Notes under the pieces: generated by a model
Told to the model about the DNA's origin: nothing
Seen by the model: only the letters and a program-made list of their open reading frames with translations
Databases searched by the model: none
Program-made: the position numbers and the translations under genes
Shown: in pieces, positions 1 to 4,465 of the stretch
Numbering within the stretch: position 1 is the first letter of the stretch
Layout of the letters: each line of letters opens with the position of its first letter
Assembly (NCBI GenBank): GCA_910587905.1
Contig: CAJUOF010000060.1
Coordinates: forward strand, 1-6,884
Direction: 5' to 3'
Origin: an uncultured Lachnospiraceae bacterium
Lineage (GTDB): Bacteria; Bacillota_A; Clostridia; Lachnospirales; Lachnospiraceae
DNA length: 6,884 bases

Positions 1-21
1 TACACGACGCTCTTCCGATCT
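1..21 (+). other. Illumina adapter remnant (assembly artefact)
   Basis: These bases match the 3' end of the Illumina TruSeq universal adapter / read 1 primer, ending in GACGCTCTTCCGATCT. The match is to a known synthetic sequence and runs to the first base of the window, so it is sequencing contamination at a contig end. The genomic sequence begins at about base 22, one base before a repeat unit of the His-rich linker. Any reading frame extended into 1-21 is meaningless. Confidence 0.96.
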
Positions 22-22
22 T

Positions 23-160
23 CACGACGGGGAGTGCGGCTGCCACCACCATGAGGAAGGACACGAGCATCACCACCACGACGGGGAGTGCGGCTGCCAC
101 CGCCATGAAGAGGGACATGAGCATCATCATGACGGGGAACATGGGCACCATCACCATCAT
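23..160 (+). repeat. 54-bp tandem repeat encoding His/Cys-rich metal-binding linker
   Basis: Two adjacent 54-bp units (23-76 and 77-130) are followed by a degenerate partial unit (131-160). The full units share their first 25 bases exactly and differ at six positions. Five of the changes are synonymous and one changes His to Arg. Each unit gives 18 residues with a CGC motif and eight His (seven in the second copy). The contig begins one base before a unit boundary, so further copies probably lie upstream and may have broken the assembly. Confidence 0.9.
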
Positions 161-436
161 GCCGACGAGATCTTTACCAGTTGGGGCATGGAGACCGCTC
201 GCAAATTTACGGCGGAGGAAATTGAGGGGGCGCTCACGGCCCTTTCGGACAGCGAGACCTATGGCATGGTTCTTAGGGCGAAAGGAATCGTGGAGGGGGC
301 AGATGGAAGCTTTCTGCATTTTGACTTTGTGCCGGGGGAGAAGAACGTGCGCACCGGCTCATCGATTGTCATGGGCCGTCTGTGCGTGATCGGTTCCCAT
401 ATCAACGAAGACGCCCTTAAGAAGCTGTTCGCCTGA
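23..436 (+). CDS. CobW/COG0523 G3E-family GTPase, C-terminal part only
   Basis: This is a 5'-truncated gene; 137 residues remain and the P-loop GTPase domain is missing beyond the contig end. Residues 1-46 are a His/Cys-rich stretch made of two 18-residue units (HDGECGCHHHEEGHEHHH and a near copy) and a partial third ending in five His. After that comes a CobW C-terminal domain: a FTAEEIEGAL helix start, then VLRAKGIV, HFDFVPGE, VRTG, and GRLCVIGSHINEDALKKLF just before the TGA stop. G3E proteins of this kind use GTP hydrolysis to deliver metals, and those with His-rich loops are mostly linked to zinc, sometimes cobalt or nickel. The metal here is inferred, not shown. The reading frame was extended upstream of the in-frame ATG at 188 because the His-rich codons continue it without a stop. 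A diverged relative lies downstream at 595-1539. Confidence 0.9.
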   Translation, partial: HDGECGCHHHEEGHEHHHHDGECGCHRHEEGHEHHHDGEHGHHHHHADEIFTSWGMETARKFTAEEIEGALTALSDSETYGMVLRAKGIVEGADGSFLHFDFVPGEKNVRTGSSIVMGRLCVIGSHINEDALKKLFA

Positions 437-465
437 GCAGTTTTTGAGTGTTTGTCAGTCAATGG

Positions 466-570
466 ACAGGTAATTGCGAAACCGAAAAATCTAGGGAAGG
501 ATTCTGACGGCTGTTTCCGGGAAAAGCCGTCAGAATCCGCTCTATAATTTGGCGTTTCGCAATTACCTGT
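466..570. repeat. Nested palindrome (two stacked inverted repeats) in intergenic spacer
   Basis: The outer arms at 466-482 (ACAGGTAATTGCGAAAC) and 554-570 are perfect 17-bp reverse complements. Inside them, 499-512 (GGATTCTGACGGCT) and 525-538 form a second perfect 14-bp stem with a 12-base loop, which could itself pair as TTTC/GAAA. It fills most of the space between the CobW fragment and the next GTPase. No T-run follows the stem on either strand, so it is not a standard terminator. A TATAAT sits at 543-548 without a good -35. The structure resembles a MITE or a large operator/RNA structure. No clean target duplication is visible, although AATGG occurs at 461-465 and 573-577. Confidence 0.85.
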
Positions 571-580
571 AGAATGGTTG

Positions 581-590
581 GAAGGAGGAG
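581..590 (+). promoter_or_regulatory. Ribosome binding site deciding the start at 595
   Basis: GAAGGAGGAG contains GGAGG at 584-588, six bases before the ATG at 595. The alternative upstream ATG at 574 would add MVGRRRR, has no Shine-Dalgarno sequence and would start just after the palindrome, so 595 is preferred. Confidence 0.85.
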
Positions 591-594
591 ACGG

Positions 595-1539
595 ATGGAA
601 GACTTTCCGGTTTACCTGTTTACGGGATTTTTGGAGTCGGGAAAGACCCGATTCATTAAGGAGACTCTGGAGGATCCCCGGTTTAACGGCGGGGAACGGA
701 CGCTTCTTCTTCTCTGTGAGGAGGGGGAGACGGAGTATGACACAGAGCTTCCCTACATGGAGAATGTGTTCATCGAGGTCATAGAGAATGAGTCGGACTT
801 AACGCCCAGGGTACTCGATTATCTGGAGAAGAAACATCGGGCGGAGCGGGCCATGGTGGAGTATAATGGCATGTGGCAGATTTCTTCTTTTTGCGATCAA
901 ATGCCGGAGGCCTGGGCCATTTATCAGGAATTTTTATTTATCGACGCAAGGACGTTCTTGAGCTACAATGCCAACATGCGGGGGCTTGTGGTGGATAAGC
1001 TCACCACCTGTGAGCTGGCGGTCTTCAACCGGTTTCAGCCGGACATGGATAAGATGGACTTCCACAAGATCGTTCGGGGCGTGAGCCGCCGCACGGCTAT
1101 TGTCTATGAATCGCCGGACGGAAACGTGGAGTATGACGATATCGAGGATCCCCTTCCCTATGACATTGACGATCCCGTCGTCGTGGTCGGGGACGAGGAC
1201 TATGCCATCTGGTACCGGGACGTGTCGGAGGAACCGAAGAAATATCACAAAAAGACGGTGGAATGCCTGGGAATGGCCGTGGTCAATTCCCGGTTCAAGG
1301 CGGGAAGCTTTGCTTTTGGCAGGAAGGTCATGACCTGCTGTGTGGAGGACATCCAGTTTGCCAGCTTTCTGGCCCTGTGTGACCCGGCGCATATGCCGGA
1401 AAACAAAAAATGGTATCGTCTCCGTTTTGAGATGGAATTTAAGTTCCACAAGCTGTATGGGCGGAGAGGCCCAGTGCTCACGGTGCGCTCCATGGAAGAG
1501 TGCGAGCCGCCGGAGGAGCCCGTGGCGACTTTTTACTGA
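595..1539 (+). CDS. Diverged CobW-like GTPase with DUF1980-like C-terminal domain
   Basis: A 314-residue protein, starting at 595 by its ribosome binding site. The N-terminal half resembles CobW/G3E GTPases: P-loop GFLESGKT at residues 11-18, CEEGETEYD at 41-49 where the family usually has NEFGxxGxD, and VEYNG at 88-92 in the place of the ExxG motif. FNRF at 144-147 stands where the NKxD guanine motif is expected, so nucleotide specificity may be altered. The CxCC metal motif of canonical members is absent. An acidic stretch lies around 178-201. Residues 216-305 look like a separate domain, with GRKVMTCCVED at 242-252 recalling the R-x-x-x-x-CC-x-x-D signature of DUF1980/TIGR03943 proteins; this match is from memory. 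Inference: a metal-related GTPase working with or after the upstream CobW protein. An MBL-fold gene follows after 42 bp. Confidence 0.82.
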   Translation: MEDFPVYLFTGFLESGKTRFIKETLEDPRFNGGERTLLLLCEEGETEYDTELPYMENVFIEVIENESDLTPRVLDYLEKKHRAERAMVEYNGMWQISSFCDQMPEAWAIYQEFLFIDARTFLSYNANMRGLVVDKLTTCELAVFNRFQPDMDKMDFHKIVRGVSRRTAIVYESPDGNVEYDDIEDPLPYDIDDPVVVVGDEDYAIWYRDVSEEPKKYHKKTVECLGMAVVNSRFKAGSFAFGRKVMTCCVEDIQFASFLALCDPAHMPENKKWYRLRFEMEFKFHKLYGRRGPVLTVRSMEECEPPEEPVATFY

Positions 1540-1581
1540 TGGTCCCCTGTCTGGGGAGATTCAGGCGTCGGAGGTTAAGAG

Positions 1582-2397
1582 ATGCTTGCAAAGATTCTGA
1601 TTGACAACCAGTCAAAAAACGAGCTGGCCTGTGAGTGGGGGCTGGCGGTGTATCTGGAATATGAGGGCCACAGGCTTCTTCTGGACACGGGCACGTCGGG
1701 CGTGTTTGTGAAAAATGCGGAGGCCATGGGTGTCCCCCTGGAGGAAGTGGAGTACGGCATTTTGTCCCACGCCCATTATGACCATTCTGACGGAATGGAG
1801 GCATTTTTTGCAAAAAATCGAGCGGCGAAGTTCTATCTGAGAAAGGGCGCCGGGGAAGACTGCTACGGAAAGCGGTGGATCTTTCATAAGTATATCGGTA
1901 TTGCCAGAGGGCTTCTGGAGAAATACCGGGACCGGATCGTCTATGTGGACGGAACCTTTGAACTGCTTCCCGGTGCCTGGTTCCTGCCCCACGCCACGCC
2001 GGGGCTGGAGAGGATTGGGGAACGGGCCGGGCTTTACGTGAAAAAGGGAAGGAAGCTGGTTTCGGACTCTTTCGCCCACGAGCAGAGCCTGGTTCTTGAC
2101 ACGAGGGAGGGCCTTGTGATTTTTAACAGTTGTTCCCACGGCGGCGCCGACAACATCATCCGGGAGGTCTCGGAAGCTTTTCCGGGGAAGCACATCTGCG
2201 CCCTGATCGGCGGGCTCCATCTGTACCGTTCCACCGAGGATGAGGTGCGGGCCCTGGCCGGCCGGGTCCGGGAGACAGGAATCAAAAGGGTCATTACCGG
2301 GCACTGCACCGGGGAGAGGGCCTTTAAACTCCTGAAAGAAGAATTAGGCGACACAGTGGAGGGACTGTATACGGGGATGGAGTTTGAAATCGGGTGA
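1582..2397 (+). CDS. MBL-fold metallo-hydrolase, COG1237 type
   Basis: A 271-residue cytoplasmic protein with GGAGG at 1570-1574, seven bases before the ATG. It has the metallo-beta-lactamase fold signature: LLLDTG at residues 32-37, and SHAHYDH at 62-68 supplying the HxHxDH metal ligands. Further ligand motifs are NSCSHGG at 182-188, GGLHL at 210-214 and GHCTGE at 240-245. The DSFAHEQSLVL segment (162-172) before the CSH motif and the late HCTG are typical of the COG1237 group, often annotated as 7,8-dihydropterin-6-yl-methyl-aminobenzene 5'-phosphate synthase-like. That specific reaction belongs to methanopterin synthesis and should not be transferred to this bacterium; the substrate is unknown. 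Length is normal for the family. It ends 5 bp before the next small gene and is probably translated from the same message. Confidence 0.93.
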   Translation: MLAKILIDNQSKNELACEWGLAVYLEYEGHRLLLDTGTSGVFVKNAEAMGVPLEEVEYGILSHAHYDHSDGMEAFFAKNRAAKFYLRKGAGEDCYGKRWIFHKYIGIARGLLEKYRDRIVYVDGTFELLPGAWFLPHATPGLERIGERAGLYVKKGRKLVSDSFAHEQSLVLDTREGLVIFNSCSHGGADNIIREVSEAFPGKHICALIGGLHLYRSTEDEVRALAGRVRETGIKRVITGHCTGERAFKLLKEELGDTVEGLYTGMEFEIG

Positions 2398-2402
2398 TAT
2401 TT

Positions 2403-2579
2403 ATGAAGGAACAATATCAGGAGATTTATGAGGGCCAGACCTGTCCTCTTGACGGCCGGGCGGCGGTCCATATGCTTTGGATCACCAAAAGTACCTGCAC
2501 CAGATGTGCCGACGAGGTGCTGGATTTTTCCTGTAGTCTGGACGGAGAGTGCAGGGAATGCATTTCAGAATATCCGTAG
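2403..2579 (+). CDS. Small six-cysteine protein, function unknown
   Basis: A 58-residue acidic protein with Cys at 14, 32, 35, 44, 50 and 53. The pairs CTRC (32-35) and CREC (50-53) are spaced like the knuckles of a small zinc ribbon or treble-clef site; TCPLDG at 13-18 adds another Cys. There is no signal peptide or membrane segment. The ATG at 2403 is chosen, five bases after the MBL gene stop, with only a weak GGGTG-type ribosome binding site. A GTG at 2394, overlapping the previous stop, would add three residues. Tight spacing suggests translational coupling to the MBL gene. It ends five bases before a palindromic repeat. I do not recognise the family; the Cys spacing and position support a real gene, and metal binding is an inference. 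Confidence 0.72.
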   Translation: MKEQYQEIYEGQTCPLDGRAAVHMLWITKSTCTRCADEVLDFSCSLDGECRECISEYP

Positions 2580-2583
2580 GGAA

Positions 2584-2667
2584 GGCCGGGATGGGCGCTT
2601 CTGCCTTTCATCGCAGCCACGCTCTCGCTATCGTCTGCTCACGAAAGCAGAAGCGCCCATCCCGGCC
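2584..2667 (+). repeat. Palindromic repeat, full copy A (conserved core, long stem)
   Basis: Arms at 2584-2604 and 2647-2667 are perfect 21-bp reverse complements. The enclosed core (2606-2646) begins TTTCATCGCAG and ends TATCGTCTGCTCACGAAA. Within it, TTTC/GAAA continues the stem past a bulged C, GCAG (2613-2616) can pair with CTGC (2635-2638), and ACG with CGT, leaving a loop of about ten bases. The core recurs almost unchanged, inverted, at 3458-3497 but with different arms. No T-tract follows, so it is not a simple terminator. Confidence 0.88.
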
Positions 2668-2685
2668 GGGTAGGTCGAGCCAATG

Positions 2686-2738
2686 GCAGCCACGCTCTCG
2701 CTATCGCCCGCTTACGAAAGCAGAAGCGCCCATCCCGG
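2686..2738 (+). repeat. Palindromic repeat, half copy B (left arm missing)
   Basis: This stretch repeats 2613-2665 with an offset of 73 bp and only three mismatches, all within seven bases near CTGCTCAC/CCGCTTAC. It has the second part of the core and the right arm of copy A but no left arm. Its right arm could therefore pair with the left arm of copy A, in competition with that copy's own right arm. It lies 24 bases upstream of the alpha/beta hydrolase start. Confidence 0.85.
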
Positions 2739-2762
2739 ACAGGGAGATCGAAAGAAGGGAAT

Positions 2763-3476
2763 ATGTCGGAGATTTTGTATTATAAGGAGACGGGAGAGGG
2801 AGAGCCCTTGGTGCTGCTTCATGGGAACGGGGAGGACGGCAGCTATTTCTCCTCCCAGATCTCGTTTTTTCGAAAGCGCTATCGGGTGATCGCCGTGGAT
2901 ACCAGAGGACACGGAAGGTCGCCGCGGGGAACGGCCCCCTTTACCATGACACAGTTTGCCAAGGATCTGAAGGGGCTGCTTGACAGGCTGGGCATCCGGA
3001 CGGCGCACATTCTGGGTTTCAGCGACGGGGCCAACATTGCCATGACCTTTGCCATCCGCTATCCGGAGTCCGTAAAAAGCCTGATCCTAAACGGCGGAAA
3101 TTTAAATGCCTGGGGCGTGAAGTTTTCCGTCCAGCTACCGATCCTTTTGGGGTATGGCTTGGTCTCCCTGATCGCCCTGTTTGACAAAAGGGCGGTTCTC
3201 AAAAAGGAGATTTTGGGTCTGATGGTTCACGAGCCGAAGCTTTGCTCAGAGGAATTAAAGGGGATTTCGGCACCGACCCTTGTCATTGCCGGCACGAAGG
3301 ATATGATCCGTGAGTCCCACACAAATCTGATACAGAAAAATATACCGGGGAGCCGGCTCTGCATTATGGAAGGAACCCATTTCATAGCCGCAGAAAAGTC
3401 AGAAGAATTCAACAAACAAGTTTTTGAATTTCTCGGAGCCGTCGAGTCGGAATCTGTTTTCGTGAGCAGACGATAG
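2763..3476 (+). CDS. Alpha/beta hydrolase
   Basis: A 237-residue protein of the alpha/beta hydrolase fold. Visible elements: LVLLHGNGEDG (residues 16-26) forming the oxyanion region, VIAVDTRGHGRS (42-53), nucleophile elbow GFSDG at 85-89 with Ser87, acid Asp180 in AGTKD, and His206 in EGTHF. The triad is complete and in normal order, so the enzyme is probably active. The substrate (ester, lactone, lipid or peptide) cannot be read from sequence. The cap segment around 120-140 is hydrophobic. The start at 2763 follows an AGAAGGGA-type site with short spacing. The last 12 residues (226-237) and the stop codon are encoded by the left half of repeat copy C, so the natural C-terminus appears to have been rewritten; the fold itself is complete before that point. 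A fatty-acid-binding DegV gene follows after 61 bp. Confidence 0.92.
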   Translation: MSEILYYKETGEGEPLVLLHGNGEDGSYFSSQISFFRKRYRVIAVDTRGHGRSPRGTAPFTMTQFAKDLKGLLDRLGIRTAHILGFSDGANIAMTFAIRYPESVKSLILNGGNLNAWGVKFSVQLPILLGYGLVSLIALFDKRAVLKKEILGLMVHEPKLCSEELKGISAPTLVIAGTKDMIRESHTNLIQKNIPGSRLCIMEGTHFIAAEKSEEFNKQVFEFLGAVESESVFVSRR

Positions 3477-3518
3477 CAGAGCGTGTCTGCGATGAAAAGC
3501 AGATTCCGACTCGACGGC
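3438..3518 (-). repeat. Palindromic repeat, full copy C (inverted, different stem)
   Basis: Arms at 3438-3456 and 3500-3518 are perfect 19-bp reverse complements. Read on the minus strand, its core (3497 to 3458) matches the core of copy A at 39 of 41 positions (one substitution, one deleted base). Beyond a shared inner TCTGC/CAGA the arms differ from those of copy A (GCCGTCGAGTCGG here against GGCCGGGATGGGC there), yet each pair is self-complementary. It overlaps the end of the hydrolase gene and ends four bases before the AAAAGGAG site of the DegV gene. Confidence 0.88.
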
Positions 3519-3537
3519 GACTAAAAGGAGTAATTTT

Positions 3538-4395
3538 ATGGGAAATGTAAAAATTTTTGCGGACAGCACCTGTGACTTAAGTGACGAACAATTTGCCGAA
3601 TACGACATCGACATGCTCCCGCTTTGCATCGTCATGGACGAAAAAAGCTATTTTGACAGGAGCGAGATCACGCCGGAGGAGATTTTCCGGTGGGCGGACG
3701 AGAATAAGACCACGCCGAAGACGGCGGCCATTTCCATGGAGATGGCGGTGGAAAGGGCGAGACCCTATGTGGAGGCGGGAAGGGATATCATCTTTTTTGG
3801 GATTTCCGAGGACATGAGCACCACCTGCAACGTGATGCGCCTGGCGGCAAAAGAACTTCGGACGGACCGGATTTTTGTGATTGATTCCAGGAGCCTTTCC
3901 ACCGGGATCGGGCTCCAGGTGCTCCGGGCGGCCGAGATGGCTATAGAGGGAGGGACAGCGGAGGAGATCGTGGCCAAGATCGAAGGGACCAGGGATCTTG
4001 TGCGGGCCAGCTTTGTGGTGGACACGCTCACCTATCTGGCCAGGGGCGGCCGGTGCTCTTCGGTGACGGCGCTTCTGGCGAATACGCTGAAGCTAAAACC
4101 CAGAATCGCAGTGAAGGATGGAAAAATGGGCGTGGATAAAAAATATAGAGGCACGCTCTCCAAGGTCATCCTCAAATACACGAAGGACATGGAGGAAGAG
4201 CTTCTGCATGCGGAGGGAAAGCGGGTGTTCATCACCCATTCCGGGTGTGACCGGGCGATCGTGGAGCAGGTGAGGGCGTATCTGGAGGGCCTCGGAGTCT
4301 TTGAACAGGTCATTGAGACCAGGGCCGGAGGCGTGATCTCCAGCCATTGCGGGCCGGGAACCCTGGGCGTGCTGTTTTACGTAAAGGAAGATTGA
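3538..4395 (+). CDS. DegV family (FakB-like) fatty-acid-binding protein
   Basis: A 285-residue protein of normal DegV length, with ribosome binding site AAAAGGAG at 3523-3530 and seven bases of spacing. Motifs: FADSTCDL at residues 7-14, DIDMLPL at 23-29, IDSRSLSTGIGLQV at 115-128, LARGGR at 167-172 and HCGPGTLGVLF at 270-280. Proteins of this family bind a single fatty acid in an internal tunnel. FakB members present it to the kinase FakA to make acyl-phosphate for phospholipid synthesis. The loop usually reading LSGTY is here MSTTC (93-97), a departure that may alter ligand contacts. No FakA-like kinase gene is in view. The hydrolase just upstream could conceivably release an acyl chain, but no sequence evidence links them directly. 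Confidence 0.93.
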   Translation: MGNVKIFADSTCDLSDEQFAEYDIDMLPLCIVMDEKSYFDRSEITPEEIFRWADENKTTPKTAAISMEMAVERARPYVEAGRDIIFFGISEDMSTTCNVMRLAAKELRTDRIFVIDSRSLSTGIGLQVLRAAEMAIEGGTAEEIVAKIEGTRDLVRASFVVDTLTYLARGGRCSSVTALLANTLKLKPRIAVKDGKMGVDKKYRGTLSKVILKYTKDMEEELLHAEGKRVFITHSGCDRAIVEQVRAYLEGLGVFEQVIETRAGGVISSHCGPGTLGVLFYVKED

Positions 4396-4465
4396 CGGGC
4401 GGGACATGACAGGCGAGGCGGGAAGCGCAAAAAGATAAAATCTGGCGGAAAATGGGAGGCGGGCC

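Noticed and set aside
51..389. Plus-strand frame of 112 codons in the CobW fragment region
   Set aside because: It is out of frame with the His-rich and CobW C-terminal coding sequence and gives low-complexity Thr/Arg-rich protein.
499..538. Rho-independent terminator for the CobW fragment
   Set aside because: The stem is strong, but no T-run follows on either strand.
543..548. TATAAT as a -10 promoter element
   Set aside because: The hexamer is perfect, but no -35 is present at 16-18 bp (that position reads GGAAAA in the inner hairpin) and there is no TG extension. It was left as a remark only.
1543..1557. Small hairpin TCCCC/GGGGA between the CobW-like and MBL genes
   Set aside because: A 5-bp stem with no T-tract is easily found by chance.
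934..2471. Minus-strand frames opposite the CobW-like and MBL genes
   Set aside because: They have no recognisable domains and oppose well-supported genes with good ribosome binding sites.
2613..2738. Possible CRISPR array
   Set aside because: There are only two units with an unequal, palindromic structure, a 20-bp remainder between them and no cas genes.
2549..2889. Short frames running through the palindromic repeats
   Set aside because: They only translate the repeat core (HALAIVCSRK-like peptides) and have no independent start signals.
4392..4440. Promoter or Fur/DtxR operator before feoB
   Set aside because: TTGACG at 4392 and GATAAA at 4434 are 36 bases apart, too far to act together, and no palindrome matching known iron boxes was seen.
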